Shown here: positions 10,497 to 20,400 of the stretch, one piece after another
Numbering within the stretch: position 1 is the stretch's first letter
Layout: every line of letters starts with the position of its first letter
Assembly (NCBI RefSeq): GCF_003254465.1
Contig: NZ_QDFI01000004.1
Span: 1-64,000 of the forward strand
DNA: 64,000 bases
DNA from: Meridianimarinicoccus zhengii
Lineage (GTDB): Bacteria > Pseudomonadota > Alphaproteobacteria > Rhodobacterales > Rhodobacteraceae
Direction: 5' to 3'
Program-made: the position numbers and the translations under genes
The notes under the pieces: generated by a model
Database searches by the model: none
Told to the model about the DNA's origin: nothing
The model's input: only the letters and a program-made list of their open reading frames with translations

Positions 10497-11564
10497 TCAG
10501 GCGGCGGTGAACAGGTCGGGATACCCGAACAATGCCGCACTGCCGCCAGTATGCAGGAACACGACGTTGCGCGCGTCCCCGAATTCGCCGCGCTGGACGA
10601 GATCGATCAGCCCCGCCAGCCCCTTGCCGGAATAGACCGGGTCGAACAGCAGTCCTTCGAACCGCGCCAGAAGCCGGACGGCCTCCTGCATCGCGTCGGT
10701 CGGCAGGCCGTAGCCCGGGCCGACATAGTCGCAATTCGCCCGCACCCGGTCGCGCGGGATCTCGAAACCCGCGCCCAGATGGTCCATCGTGCGGCGCGCA
10801 AGGTCATGGACCATCTTTTCCTGCTTTTCCTGCGGCGCGCGCACACCGATCCCCAAAAGGTCGAGGTCCGATTCCGCGGCCGCAAGCCCGGCCACCAGCC
10901 CCGCCTGCGTGCCGGAACTGCCCGTGGCGTGCACCAGCAGGTCGATATCGACGCCCATCGCGTCGGCCTGCGTCAGCAGTTCCACCGCACAATTGACATA
11001 GCCCAGCGCGCCCACCGGGTTCGACCCGCCGCCGGGGATGATGTAGGGGCGATGCCCTTCAGCGCGCAGGCTCTCGGCAAAGGTCTCCATCTCGGCGGCC
11101 ATGTCGGCCCCGCCGGGGCGGCGATCCACCGTGGCCCCGTGCAGCCGGTCCAGCAGCACGTTGCCGTTGTCGGTATAGGCCGGGTCGGTATAGCCTGTCC
11201 GGTCCTCCAGCAGGATATGGCACGCGAGCCCCAGCTTCGCCGCCGCCGCCGCGGTTTGGCGCGCGTGGTTCGACTGCGTGGCACCTTGGGTGACGACGCA
11301 ATCGGCCCGCTGCGCCAGCGCGTCGGCCATCAGGAATTCCAGCTTGCGGGTCTTGTTGCCGCCGCCCGACAGCCCGGTGCAGTCGTCGCGCTTGACCCAG
11401 ATGCGCGGCCCGCCCAGATGCGCGCTCAGCCGGTCCATCGGCTCCAGCGGGGTCGGCAGATGCGCCAGCGACACGCGCGGGAACCCTTCCAGCTTGCGCC
11501 GGACGGCGTCGCAGCGGTCCTTGATCGGGGTTTGGGCGGCAGGGGCGTGACGAACGGCACTCAT
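10497..11564 (-). CDS. cuyA: L-cysteate sulfo-lyase / D-cysteine desulfhydrase family PLP enzyme
   Basis: A 355-residue fold-type II PLP enzyme of the ACC deaminase/D-cysteine desulfhydrase family. The PLP lysine is K71 in [12 protein letters not shown], followed by [21 protein letters not shown]. As I recall them, roseobacter CuyA proteins are very similar ([24 protein letters not shown]). CuyA converts L-cysteate to pyruvate, sulfite and ammonium. It is the first gene of the operon with the ABC transporter and is divergent from a LysR gene, the same regulator type seen beside cuyA in Ruegeria. A D-cysteine desulfhydrase activity cannot be excluded. Confidence 0.75.
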   Translation of the reverse strand: MSAVRHAPAAQTPIKDRCDAVRRKLEGFPRVSLAHLPTPLEPMDRLSAHLGGPRIWVKRDDCTGLSGGGNKTRKLEFLMADALAQRADCVVTQGATQSNHARQTAAAAAKLGLACHILLEDRTGYTDPAYTDNGNVLLDRLHGATVDRRPGGADMAAEMETFAESLRAEGHRPYIIPGGGSNPVGALGYVNCAVELLTQADAMGVDIDLLVHATGSSGTQAGLVAGLAAAESDLDLLGIGVRAPQEKQEKMVHDLARRTMDHLGAGFEIPRDRVRANCDYVGPGYGLPTDAMQEAVRLLARFEGLLFDPVYSGKGLAGLIDLVQRGEFGDARNVVFLHTGGSAALFGYPDLFTAA

Positions 11565-11648
11565 GGTGCGTGGCCTTTCCTTCAGGGGCGTTTCCCGACC
11601 CCTAGCAGCGCTGGTGCCCGCGCGATAATGCTTCTATCTTTGACCGCT

Positions 11649-11663
11649 CATACCGTTCGTATG
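11649..11663. promoter_or_regulatory. inverted repeat, candidate LysR operator
   Basis: CATAC-N5-GTATG is a perfect inverted repeat in the 108-base gap between the divergent cuyA-like and LysR genes, just before the LysR start. LysR proteins bind such dyads and usually autoregulate. The spacing is shorter than the classic T-N11-A, so this is only a candidate. Confidence 0.35.
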
Positions 11664-11672
11664 GGTGAAGCC

Positions 11673-12548
11673 ATGGATACCCGACTTCTGGACGACGTCC
11701 TGACCCTGCTGGAAGAAGGCAGCCTCAGCCGCGCCGCGGCCCGGCGCAACGTCACGCAACCCGCCTTTTCCCGCCGCATCCGCAGCTTCGAGGACTGGGT
11801 GGGCATCCCCCTTCTGGACCGCGACGCCAACCGGATCGGCCTGCACCCCGCGCTGGCCGCCAATGCCGCCGAAATCCGCGCGACGCTCCAGCGCATCGAA
11901 GGCTTGCGCGCACGCCTGCGCGACGGCACCACGGGCGGGCGGCTGGTGCTCGTGACCCAGCACGCGCTCGCCGCGCGGATCACGCCCGACGCGCTCGCCG
12001 CCCTGCACCGGCTAGAGCCGGACCTGACCACCCGCCTGCGCACCATGAACCGCGAGGACTGCCTGTCCTTCTTCGTGCGCGGCGACGCGGACATCCTCAT
12101 GATCTATGAAGCGCGCGGTTTCCCGCCCCTGCCCTTCGACGACACCATCGTGCGCCGCACATGGATGCGCGACACGCTGGTGCCCGTCTGCGGCGGCGCG
12201 CTGCGCCATCGGCTGGGGCCGGATGGCCGCCTGGCCGGTCCCTTCCCGGTGATCGCCTATCCGCCCGACAGCCATTTCGCCCGACTCGTGCAGCGTCACG
12301 GGGCCGAGGCCGCGCTGGCGGATCATGGCGGGCGGGTGGCCGTGGAAACCGCGTTCAGCGTCGCCGCCCTGCGGCTGGCCGAGGCGGGCCTCGGCGTCGC
12401 ATGGGTGCCGCACAGCATGTGCGTGGCGCAGATCGCATCGGGGGATCTGGTCAATCTGAGCGCGATCTACGGGCAGATCGGGCTCGATGTCAGCCTGTTC
12501 CACGCCGATGGCAACGCCGAGGCGCGGCGCCTGCTCGCCCGCCTGTGA
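11673..12548 (+). CDS. LysR family transcriptional regulator
   Basis: A 291-residue DNA-binding regulator. The N-terminal winged helix-turn-helix is clear (LLEEGSLSRAAARRNVTQPAFSRRIRSFEDWVGIPLLDR) and is followed by a substrate-binding-like effector domain. The ATG at 11673 is chosen because GGTGAAG precedes it; an ATG four codons upstream lacks a ribosome site. Divergent from the cysteate lyase operon, it probably controls it in response to the substrate. Confidence 0.9.
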   Translation: MDTRLLDDVLTLLEEGSLSRAAARRNVTQPAFSRRIRSFEDWVGIPLLDRDANRIGLHPALAANAAEIRATLQRIEGLRARLRDGTTGGRLVLVTQHALAARITPDALAALHRLEPDLTTRLRTMNREDCLSFFVRGDADILMIYEARGFPPLPFDDTIVRRTWMRDTLVPVCGGALRHRLGPDGRLAGPFPVIAYPPDSHFARLVQRHGAEAALADHGGRVAVETAFSVAALRLAEAGLGVAWVPHSMCVAQIASGDLVNLSAIYGQIGLDVSLFHADGNAEARRLLARL

Positions 12549-12615
12549 CCCGGTTTGCCGCCCTGCCCCCCGGTGCTACCTTCCCCGCACAGACCGGAGC
12601 GCCCATGCTGTCCCC

Positions 12616-13308
12616 ATGCTGATCGTCACCCACGACACCCTTGCCAATCCCGGCATCCTCGATACGCGCAGCCTGCCGAAGAAATTCCTCGGCCGGGTGA
12701 TGCCCGTGCCGCGCGGGGCGGGGGCGGGTCTCTGGCTGCGGCTCGCGGTCGAAATCCAGCCGTTGCGCTACACGGCGGAACTGCTGCCCTTCATCGTGGC
12801 ACCGCTAATGGTCCGCGATCTTGCCACGCAGGTCATGCAGGCCCCCGCGCTCATGGTCATCACGGTCGCCGTTGTGGAACTCAAGCTGCTGCGCCTCTCC
12901 GCCGCCGCACGCAGCCGGGCCGTCGGCGCGGACGAGGCCGCCCGGCGGCTTGACACGCTGGCCTTCCGCGCCCGCGCCTGCCTGCGCCGCATCGCCGCCC
13001 GCCATGACATGGCCGAAGGGGAATTGCGGCTGGTGGTGGAGCAGTCCGAACTGGCCCGCATCGCGCCCCTGACGCTCGTGTCGGTGCAGGCGGATCACCC
13101 CAAGCCACGCGTCCTGCCGCTCGACGCGGACGACCGCGCCGTTCTGGCCGAAGGGCTGTTCGACGCCGATTTCACCGAGCGCGACCTTCTGGCCGTGAAC
13201 CACAGCGACAGCACCTACCTGCGCGACATCACCCAACAGGCGCGCGCCGTCTCCGCCCATGCCCGCCTCGCCGCCCGGCTCGACCAGCGCGCGGCAGCCG
13301 CGTCATGA
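12616..13308 (+). CDS. conserved hypothetical protein, first gene of an AAA+/VWA operon
   Basis: A 230-residue protein I do not recognise. It has a moderately hydrophobic stretch around residues 48-80 (ELLPFIVAPLMV...ALMVITVAVVELKLL), then helical, Ala/Arg-rich sequence, and an acidic segment near residues 150-190. It has no signal peptide. Its stop overlaps the AAA+ ATPase start by ATGA, so the two are translationally coupled and it is probably a partner of the ATPase-VWA pair. The start is the ATG at 12616; another ATG at 12605 is out of frame. Confidence 0.7.
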   Translation: MLIVTHDTLANPGILDTRSLPKKFLGRVMPVPRGAGAGLWLRLAVEIQPLRYTAELLPFIVAPLMVRDLATQVMQAPALMVITVAVVELKLLRLSAAARSRAVGADEAARRLDTLAFRARACLRRIAARHDMAEGELRLVVEQSELARIAPLTLVSVQADHPKPRVLPLDADDRAVLAEGLFDADFTERDLLAVNHSDSTYLRDITQQARAVSAHARLAARLDQRAAAAS

Positions 13309-14405
13309 CCGTCAACGCCACCACCGTGTCGGCGGGCGAGGCGCTGCGCGTGCTGACCGCTGGGTGGGACGCCCAGCGCGCAGGCCAGCTCACCGCGTCA
13401 TGGATGCTCCATGGCCGTCCCGGCGTCGGCAAGACGGAAGTGGTCCAGACCCTCGCCACCCGCATCGGCGCGCAATTGTTCGACCTGCGCCTGACGACCA
13501 TCGAACCGCAGGACCTGCGCGGCCTGCCCTATTACGACCACGACAGCGCGAAAACGGTCTGGTACCGCCCCGAGGATCTGCCCGACACCGACGCGCCCGC
13601 GATCCTGTTCCTCGACGAACTGACCGCCGCGTCGCCGACCCTGCAACCCACCGTCTATGGCCTTCTGCAGGAACGGCGCGTCGGGCGCCACCGCCTGCCC
13701 GACAGCGTCATGATCGTCGCCGCGGGCAACAGGGTGGAGGACGGCGCCATCGCCCATGACATGGGCACCGCGCTCAGCGACCGGCTGATCCACATGAACG
13801 TGCAGGCCAGCGCCGACGACTGGTTGAAACACTACGCGGTCCCGGCGGGCATCCACCCTACCGTGGCGGCCTTCATCCGCACGCGCCCCGACCTTCTCGA
13901 CACGACCGAGGATGCGCTCCGCCGGGGCCAGACCATCGCCTGCACACCGCGATCCTGGACCCGCGTCAGCGCCATCCTGCACGCCGTCCCCGACCGCGCC
14001 TTGCGGCAGGTCATGGTGGCGGGCACGGTGGGCGAGGCCCCGGCGGCGGAATTCGCGCTGCTGGCGGATGAAATCGCGGCGACCGTGCAGATCGACGCCC
14101 TGCTGGCCGCCCCCCGCGCGGACCGCGCGCGCCTCACCCCGCGCACGCTGCACGGGCTGACCGCGCTCGTCTACGGTCTCGTCGGCGGGGTCACACGCGA
14201 CACGCTCCCCGCCACCATCGAGATCATGGCCGACCTGCGCCACCTTGGCGCCAGCCATGCGGGCCTGCCCATGGCGGAACTCGCCAGCTTCGGGTTCGAA
14301 CTGCTGATCGCCCGCGCGCTGGACAACGGCTGGGAAGACGCCTTCGCGGCATCCCCCGCCTATGCGGACTACGCCGCCGACCGGCAGGCCGCGGGCCTGC
14401 CGTGA
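13305..14405 (+). CDS. MoxR-type AAA+ ATPase
   Basis: A 366-residue ATPase of the MoxR/dynein-like AAA_5 group. Walker A is GRPGVGKT (residues 37-44), Walker B is ILFLDEL (around D104-E105), and sensor 1 is the Asn in IVAAGNR. Such ATPases act as chaperones or remodelers with a VWA partner, here encoded directly downstream with an ATGA overlap. The C-terminal third is helical and lacks other recognisable domains. Confidence 0.88.
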   Translation: MTVNATTVSAGEALRVLTAGWDAQRAGQLTASWMLHGRPGVGKTEVVQTLATRIGAQLFDLRLTTIEPQDLRGLPYYDHDSAKTVWYRPEDLPDTDAPAILFLDELTAASPTLQPTVYGLLQERRVGRHRLPDSVMIVAAGNRVEDGAIAHDMGTALSDRLIHMNVQASADDWLKHYAVPAGIHPTVAAFIRTRPDLLDTTEDALRRGQTIACTPRSWTRVSAILHAVPDRALRQVMVAGTVGEAPAAEFALLADEIAATVQIDALLAAPRADRARLTPRTLHGLTALVYGLVGGVTRDTLPATIEIMADLRHLGASHAGLPMAELASFGFELLIARALDNGWEDAFAASPAYADYAADRQAAGLP

Positions 14406-15628
14406 CCGCCCCCGCGCACCGGGCCACCCGCGCGCTGGCCCATCTCGGCGAAGTCGACCCGGCCCTCGCCGTCCTCGCGCTCTGGTGCCGCATCCGCGAC
14501 GGCGACGGCGCGACGCGCACGGCAGGCGACACGATCACCATCGGCCCCGGCTTCGACAGCCTCGGCCTGCCCGAACAGGTCGGGCTGGTGGCGCACCACG
14601 TCCTGCACGTCGCCCTGCGCCATTCCGACCGGCAGGCGGCGCTGGCCGAACGGCTGGGCGACAGCGTCGACCCGTCGCTTTTCGGGCTGGCCGCCGACGG
14701 CATCGTCAACGAAACCCTGATCCTCGCGGGTCACGCGATCCCCCGCCCCGCCGTGACGCTCACCGAACTGCTGGATCAAGCCGGGATCGAAGCCCGCAGC
14801 GCGGTCGAGGCGCTCGAACGCTGGGACACGGACCGGCTCGCCATGGCGCTGCACGCGGACCCCAAGCGCGCCCAACGCCTGCGCGACTGGGGCAAGACCC
14901 GCGGCTTCTCCGTCGATCTTGCCGCGGGCACGCCGGACGAGGGCCGCGCCCAGTCCACCGCCGACTGGCGCAACCACGTCCTGCGCGCCCTCGAAGCGGG
15001 CCGCAAGGCAGGCACCGGCATCGGGCGGCTCGGTGCGTTCCTCGCGGACCTCGCCCCCGACAGCACCCCGTGGGAAATCCACCTGCGCGGGCTTCTGGCG
15101 CGCGCCCTGACCGACCGCCCAAGGCAAAGCTGGCGCCGCCCGTCCGGCGCATGGATCGCGCGCATCGACGCAGCCGCGCGCCATGGCGGCCCCACCCCGG
15201 TCTTCGAACCCGGCACCCAGCGCATGGACCACCGCCCGCGCATCGTCGTGGGGCTCGACACCTCGTCGTCCATCGACCCGCAGACCCTGCGCCTGTTCAC
15301 GACCGAGGCCCGCGCCATCGCCCGCCGCACCGGGGCGGAGACGCATCTGATGGCCTTCGACACCGAAGTGTTCCAGGAAACTAGGCTCGACCCCGACCGC
15401 TGGAACAGCCTGCAGGACCTGCCATGGCGCACCGGCGGCGGCACCGACTATGCCGATCTCTTCGCCCGTGCGGCGCGCATCGCCCCCTCCATCGCCGTGA
15501 TCCTCACCGATCTCGACGCGCCCCTGCCGCCGCGCCCGCGCTTCCCGGTGCTCTGGGCCGTGCCGCGGGCCACCGAAACGCCCCCATGGGGCCGGACCCT
15601 GCGCATCGGCGACGCGGTCCCGGCCTGA
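14402..15628 (+). CDS. VWA-like (DUF2201) protein with degenerate metallopeptidase-like domain
   Basis: A 408-residue partner of the AAA+ ATPase. The N-terminal DUF2201-type domain has HHVLH (residues 65-69) and RH (73-74) where family members usually show HExxH, so the catalytic Glu is replaced by His. The C-terminal VWA domain keeps a full MIDAS metal site: DTSSS (286-290), TGGGTD (344-349) and D370. MoxR-VWA pairs commonly mature or remodel protein complexes. The substrate here is unknown. It converges on tex with 3 bases between stops. Confidence 0.85.
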   Translation: MTAPAHRATRALAHLGEVDPALAVLALWCRIRDGDGATRTAGDTITIGPGFDSLGLPEQVGLVAHHVLHVALRHSDRQAALAERLGDSVDPSLFGLAADGIVNETLILAGHAIPRPAVTLTELLDQAGIEARSAVEALERWDTDRLAMALHADPKRAQRLRDWGKTRGFSVDLAAGTPDEGRAQSTADWRNHVLRALEAGRKAGTGIGRLGAFLADLAPDSTPWEIHLRGLLARALTDRPRQSWRRPSGAWIARIDAAARHGGPTPVFEPGTQRMDHRPRIVVGLDTSSSIDPQTLRLFTTEARAIARRTGAETHLMAFDTEVFQETRLDPDRWNSLQDLPWRTGGGTDYADLFARAARIAPSIAVILTDLDAPLPPRPRFPVLWAVPRATETPPWGRTLRIGDAVPA

Positions 15629-15631
15629 CGG

Positions 15632-18016
15632 CTAGCGCTTGCCCCGCATCGCGTCGCGCAACGCCGCACCCAGCGCACCGGGGCTGTCCTGCGAGTCCTT
15701 CGCCGGGACCGCCCGCCCGCCGCCCTTGCCCGACGCGGGGTGCGCCGCAGCCTTCGCACCACCGCGCGGCGCCTGCGCGCTGCCGTCCCGCGCCGCACCG
15801 CCATCCTTGCGCATGCTCAACCCGATGCGCTTTCGCGGCACGTCCACCTCGGTCACGCGCACCTTCACGACCTGCCCGGCCTTCACCACCTCGTGCGGGT
15901 CCTTCACGAACCGGTCCGCCAGCTGGCTGACATGCACCAGCCCGTCCTGGTGCACCCCGATGTCGACGAAGGCCCCGAAGGCCGCCACGTTCGTCACCGT
16001 GCCCTCCAGCAGCATCCCCGGCCGCAGATCCTTGATGTCGTCCACCCCGTCCGCGAATTTCGCGGTCACGAAGGCCGGGCGCGGGTCGCGGCCCGGCTTT
16101 TCCAGTTCCGACAGGATGTCACGCACCGTGGGCAGCCCGAACCGGTCGTCCACGAAATCCTCTGCCCGCAGCCCGCGCAGGGCATCCCCCGACCCCATGA
16201 TCGCGCGGATATCCTTGCCGCAGGCCTTCACGATCCGCCGCGCCACGACATAGGCTTCGGGGTGGACAGATGTCGCGTCCAGCGGCTCGACACTGTCGCG
16301 CAGCCGCAGGAAGCCCGCGCATTGCTCGAACGCCTTGGGCCCCAGACCGGGCACCTTCAACAGCGCCTTGCGCGACCCGAACGGCCCCTGCGCATCGCGC
16401 TGCACGACAATGGCCTGCGCCAACGACGGGCCCAGCCCCGCCACCCGCGCCAGCAAGGGCGCAGAGGCCATGTTCAGATCGACCCCGACCGCGTTCACCG
16501 CATCCTCGACCACGGCATCCAGCGCCTGAGCCAGCCGCCGCTGGTCCACGTCATGCTGGTATTGCCCCACCCCGATGGATTGCGGCGTGATCTTCACCAG
16601 TTCCGCCAGCGGATCCTGCAGGCGCCGCGCGATGGACACGGCCCCCCGCAGCGACACGTCGAGATCGGGGAATTCCCGCGCCGCCAGTTCCGACGCCGAA
16701 TAGACCGATGCGCCCGCCTCCGACACCACGACGCTCGCGGGCCGCGCCGTGCCGGCGGGCAGCGCCTTCAGCGTGTCCGCCACCAGCCGCTCCGTCTCGC
16801 GGCTCGCGGTGCCGTTGCCGATGGCGATCAAAGCCACCCCGTGCCGCGCCACCAGATCGAGGATCGCCGCCTGCGCCCCGCGCAGATCGTTCTTCGGCTG
16901 GAACGGATAGAGCGTCGCGGTCGCCACCAGCTTGCCGGTGCCGTCCACGACTGCCCCCTTTACCCCCGTGCGGATACCGGGATCGAGCCCCAGCGTCGGC
17001 TTCGCCCCCGCCGGTGCGGCCAGCAGCAGATCCTTCAGGTTGCGGGCAAAGACGGCGATGGCTTCTTCATGGGCGCGCTTGCGCAGATCGCCCATCAGGT
17101 CGGTATACATCGTCAGGCTCAGCTTCACGCGCCACGCCCAGGCCGCGACTCCGCGCAGCCAGTCGTCGCCGGGGCCGCGTCCGGGAATGCCGATGGCAGC
17201 CTCCACCATGCCCACGGCGCGCGGCACGCCGGTGTCGGGGTCGGGCGCGATATCGACGGTCAGCACCTCTTCCTTCGCGGCGCGCAGGATCGCCAGCGCC
17301 CGGTGCGACGCGATACTGGCCCATTTTTCGCGGTGGTCGAAATAGTCGGAATACTTCGCCCCGGCCTCTTCCTTGCCCTTCTGCACGCGGGCGACGACGA
17401 ACGCTTCGGCCTGCATGAACCCGCGCAGCCGGCCCAGCAGGTCGGCGTTCTCGGCCAGCATCTCGGTCAGGATGTCGCGCGCGCCCTCCAGCGCGGCCTT
17501 CGTGTCGGGCACCTCGTCACCCAGATACCCGGCGGCCAGCGCCTCGGGGCGCGCCGCGCGGTCGGCCATGATCGCCTGCAGCAGCCCGTCCAGCCCCCGC
17601 TCGCGGGCGATCATCGCCTTGGTGCGGCGCTTGGGCTTGAACGGCAGATAGATGTCCTCCAGCGTCGCCTTGGTGTCGGCCGCCGCGATGGCACGTGACA
17701 GCGCGTCGGTCAGCTTGCCCTGCTCCTTGATCGACCCCAGGATGACCGCCCGCCGCGCCTCCAGTTCGCGCAGATAGGACAGCCGGTCGGACAGATTGCG
17801 CAACTGCGTGTCATCGAGCCCCCCGGTCGCCTCCTTGCGGTAGCGCGCGACGAAGGGCACGGTCGCGCCCCCGTCCAGCAGGTCGATGGCTGCCGCCACC
17901 TGCTCGGGCCGGGCGGAGATGTCGGCGGCGATGCGGCGGATGATCGGCGTTGCGGTCTGGGTGGCGGTCTGGGTCAAGTGCGGCGTCTCCCGTCTGGCCC
18001 CGGCTGGCCCTGTCAT
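15632..18016 (-). CDS. tex: Tex family transcription accessory protein / RNA-binding protein
   Basis: A nucleic-acid-binding protein of about 794 residues with the Tex layout: an N-terminal helical domain ([28 protein letters not shown]), a YqgF/RuvX-like RNase H fold ([11 protein letters not shown]), helix-hairpin-helix motifs ([35 protein letters not shown]) and an S1 RNA-binding domain ([27 protein letters not shown]). A basic tail follows. The ATG at 18016 is given, but a TTG at 17977 has a better GGGAG ribosome site and gives the more typical N-terminus. Divergent from lldD. Confidence 0.92.
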   Translation of the reverse strand: MTGPAGARRETPHLTQTATQTATPIIRRIAADISARPEQVAAAIDLLDGGATVPFVARYRKEATGGLDDTQLRNLSDRLSYLRELEARRAVILGSIKEQGKLTDALSRAIAAADTKATLEDIYLPFKPKRRTKAMIARERGLDGLLQAIMADRAARPEALAAGYLGDEVPDTKAALEGARDILTEMLAENADLLGRLRGFMQAEAFVVARVQKGKEEAGAKYSDYFDHREKWASIASHRALAILRAAKEEVLTVDIAPDPDTGVPRAVGMVEAAIGIPGRGPGDDWLRGVAAWAWRVKLSLTMYTDLMGDLRKRAHEEAIAVFARNLKDLLLAAPAGAKPTLGLDPGIRTGVKGAVVDGTGKLVATATLYPFQPKNDLRGAQAAILDLVARHGVALIAIGNGTASRETERLVADTLKALPAGTARPASVVVSEAGASVYSASELAAREFPDLDVSLRGAVSIARRLQDPLAELVKITPQSIGVGQYQHDVDQRRLAQALDAVVEDAVNAVGVDLNMASAPLLARVAGLGPSLAQAIVVQRDAQGPFGSRKALLKVPGLGPKAFEQCAGFLRLRDSVEPLDATSVHPEAYVVARRIVKACGKDIRAIMGSGDALRGLRAEDFVDDRFGLPTVRDILSELEKPGRDPRPAFVTAKFADGVDDIKDLRPGMLLEGTVTNVAAFGAFVDIGVHQDGLVHVSQLADRFVKDPHEVVKAGQVVKVRVTEVDVPRKRIGLSMRKDGGAARDGSAQAPRGGAKAAAHPASGKGGGRAVPAKDSQDSPGALGAALRDAMRGKR

Positions 18017-18185
18017 GCACGGACCCCGGTGATAGCCCCGCACCGCGCCGCGCGAAAGGGGGGCCGCAGGGGCCCCGCGCTGCGGTCCCGCGGTCCCGTC
18101 GCGTTGCCCGTCCCGCGCACCGCGCCGCATTGCGCGCCACGGGGGCGATTGGTAAGCCATGCCAACCAATCCGGGGGGAGCTGCC

Positions 18186-19355
18186 ATGCCCAAGATCACC
18201 TGCATCGACGATCTCAAGACAATCTACCGGCGCCGCGTGCCCAAGATGTTCTACGACTATTGCGAAACCGGAAGCTGGACGGAACAGACCTTCCGCGAGA
18301 ACACCACCGATTTCGACAAGCTCTACTTCAAGCAGCGCGTCGCGGTGGACATGACCAACCGCACCACCGCCACCACCATGATCGGCGAACCCGTCGCCAT
18401 GCCCACAGCCCTCGCCCCCGTGGGACTCACCGGCATGCAGCACGCCGACGGGGAAATCCTCGCCGCCCGCGCCGCCGAGAAATTCGGCGTCCCCTTCACC
18501 CTCTCCACCCTCTCCATCTGCTCGATCGAGGACGTGGCCAAGAACACCAAGAAACCCTTCTGGTTCCAGGTCTACACCCTCAAGGACGACGACTTCATGG
18601 AACGGCTCATGGGCCGCGCCCGCGACGCCGGCTGCTCCGCCATCGTCATCACCCTCGACCTCCAGGTGCAGGGCCAGCGCCACCGCGACATCAAGAACGG
18701 CCTCTCCGCCCCGCCCAAACTCACCCCCGCCTCCATCGCCAACATGGCCACCAAGATCGGCTGGGGCCTCGGCATGCTGCAAACGAAACGCCGCACCTTC
18801 GGCAATGTCGTGGGCCACGCCAAGGGCGTCACCGACCCCGGCTCCCTCTCCTCATGGACGGCGGAGGCCTTCGACCACGCCCTCGACTGGACCCGCGTGA
18901 AACAGCTCATGGACATGTGGGGCGGCAAGGTCATCCTCAAGGGCATCATGGACCCCGACGACGCCCGCCGCGCCGCCGATCTCGGGGCCGACGCCATCGT
19001 CGTCTCCAACCACGGCGGACGGCAGCTCGACGGCACCATCTCCTCGCTCCGCGCGCTCCCCGCCATCCTCGACGCCGTCGGCGACCGCATGGAAATCCTC
19101 TTCGACAGCGGCATCCGCACCGGGCAGGACATCCTCAAGGCCCGCGCCCTCGGCGCCCACGGCACCATGATCGGCCGCGCCTGGGTCTACGGGCTCGGCG
19201 CCATGGGCCAGCAGGGCGTCACCACCGCGCTGCAAACCCTCCACCGCGAACTCGACACCACCATGGCCCTCTGCGGCCACCGCGACATCAACGACGTGGG
19301 CCGCGACATCCTCCTCATCCCCGAGGACTTCCCGGGCCGCTGGTCCGCCAACTGA
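18186..19355 (+). CDS. lldD: FMN-dependent L-lactate dehydrogenase / alpha-hydroxy-acid oxidase
   Basis: A 389-residue FMN TIM-barrel enzyme that oxidises L-lactate (or a related 2-hydroxyacid) to pyruvate and passes electrons to the quinone pool. Visible motifs: [49 protein letters not shown] with the FMN lysine, [10 protein letters not shown] with the catalytic His, and [22 protein letters not shown] Shine-Dalgarno lies just before the ATG at 18186, so the nine-codon longer frame is rejected. It could use another hydroxyacid, such as mandelate or glycolate. Confidence 0.88.
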   Translation: MPKITCIDDLKTIYRRRVPKMFYDYCETGSWTEQTFRENTTDFDKLYFKQRVAVDMTNRTTATTMIGEPVAMPTALAPVGLTGMQHADGEILAARAAEKFGVPFTLSTLSICSIEDVAKNTKKPFWFQVYTLKDDDFMERLMGRARDAGCSAIVITLDLQVQGQRHRDIKNGLSAPPKLTPASIANMATKIGWGLGMLQTKRRTFGNVVGHAKGVTDPGSLSSWTAEAFDHALDWTRVKQLMDMWGGKVILKGIMDPDDARRAADLGADAIVVSNHGGRQLDGTISSLRALPAILDAVGDRMEILFDSGIRTGQDILKARALGAHGTMIGRAWVYGLGAMGQQGVTTALQTLHRELDTTMALCGHRDINDVGRDILLIPEDFPGRWSAN

Positions 19356-19444
19356 CCCCTTCCCTTCCGCGCCGTTCCCCTGTAAGGGCACCGCTTCAAC
19401 CGGGCATACACCCTTGGAGGATGCCCATAGCTAGGAGAAACATC

Positions 19445-20074
19445 ATGGCAGGCGAGATCCCGGATCTTCACGCCGAACCACGCACGGGGACGGGCAAGGG
19501 GGCCGCCCGTGCAACGCGCCGCGCACATTTCGTGCCCGGCATCGTCTACGGGGGCGACAAGGACCCGCTCCCGATCCAGCTCCCCTACAACGCGCTCATC
19601 AAGCGGCTGAAACAGGGCCGCTTCCTCTCCACACTCTTCAACCTCAAGGTCGAAGGGCAGGAGGACGTGCGCGTGATCTGCCGCGCCGTGGAACGCGACG
19701 TGGTCAAGGATCTGCCGACCCACGTGGACTTCATGCGCCTGCGCCGGCACACCAAGATCAACCTCTTCATCCCGGTGGAGATCGTCGGGGCCGAGGTCTG
19801 CCCGGGCCTCAAGAAGGGCGGCATGCTGAACACCATCCGCCCCGAGGTGGAACTGGTCGTGACCGCGGGCGAGATCCCCGAAAAGATCACGCTCGACATC
19901 TCGAAATCGGTGATCGGTGACACGCTGACGATCTCGGACATTCCCCTGCCCGCGGGCGCGAAGCCGACCATCGACCGCGACTTCGTGATCGCGAACATCG
20001 CCGCCCCGACCGTGCTGGGCGCCGGCGCCGACACGGACGAGGACGAAGACACCGAGGCCGAAGCCGAGGCCTGA
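19445..20074 (+). CDS. rplY: 50S ribosomal protein L25/general stress protein Ctc
   Basis: A 209-residue long (Ctc-type) L25 that binds 5S rRNA. The N-terminal L25 domain contains [20 protein letters not shown], followed by the C-terminal TL5/Ctc beta domain ([19 protein letters not shown]) and an acidic tail. AGGAG precedes the ATG. A perfect rho-independent terminator follows. In many genomes the next gene is pth, but here 2.6 kb of other DNA separates them. Confidence 0.96.
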   Translation: MAGEIPDLHAEPRTGTGKGAARATRRAHFVPGIVYGGDKDPLPIQLPYNALIKRLKQGRFLSTLFNLKVEGQEDVRVICRAVERDVVKDLPTHVDFMRLRRHTKINLFIPVEIVGAEVCPGLKKGGMLNTIRPEVELVVTAGEIPEKITLDISKSVIGDTLTISDIPLPAGAKPTIDRDFVIANIAAPTVLGAGADTDEDEDTEAEAEA

Positions 20075-20105
20075 TCCCGGCCCACCGCCGCGGACGCGAC
20101 GACAG

Positions 20106-20131
20106 AACGGGGCCTTCGGGCCCCGTTTTTT
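20106..20131 (+). terminator. rho-independent terminator after rplY
   Basis: A perfect 9-bp stem AACGGGGCC/GGCCCCGTT closes a TTCG tetraloop and is followed by a run of T, 31 bases after the rplY stop. Confidence 0.95.
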
Positions 20132-20258
20132 GTGTGCGTATCCGACAGACCGAACCGCGTTCGATAACGCCAAAGCCTGCCCGCCGCCTGCCCCCGGCCC
20201 ATCGCCCGCATCATCCCGCCGCAACACGCCCTGCCATCGCCCCCGGCGCACACCATCA

Positions 20259-20338
20259 GGGTCGCGCCCGGCCCGAGGGTGGGCGCTCGCGCCCGCCCTG
20301 GGGGGCGGGTCGGGCGCGACCCGGGCCGTTGGCCCGGG
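20259..20338. repeat. nested GC-rich inverted repeats in the 326-base gap after rplY
   Basis: The gap 20075-20400 holds the rplY terminator and this structure; I see no gene in it. GGGTCGCGCCCG (20259-20270) pairs with CGGGCGCGACCC (20311-20322), enclosing a 9-bp hairpin (20277-20298, loop CTCG). CCCGGGCC-GTT-GGCCCGGG (20320-20338) follows. A competing stem CGGGTCG/CGACCCG (20306-20323) uses the same bases. It sits at the left edge of the low-GC insertion. It may be a REP-like palindrome, a structured RNA or a transcription barrier. Confidence 0.7.
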
Positions 20339-20400
20339 AACACACTGGCCCATGGAGTCGCAACCCGATAAAAAACGAGGATCCATGAGGAGCACGGGCC

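Noticed and set aside
8970-11672. Plus-strand frame fused upstream of the LysR gene
   Set aside because: It runs antisense through three well-supported minus-strand genes. Only the part from 11673 encodes a recognisable protein.
20145-20175. T-arm-like GCGTTCGATAACGC, possible tRNA
   Set aside because: The loop is only four bases and no cloverleaf can be drawn around it.
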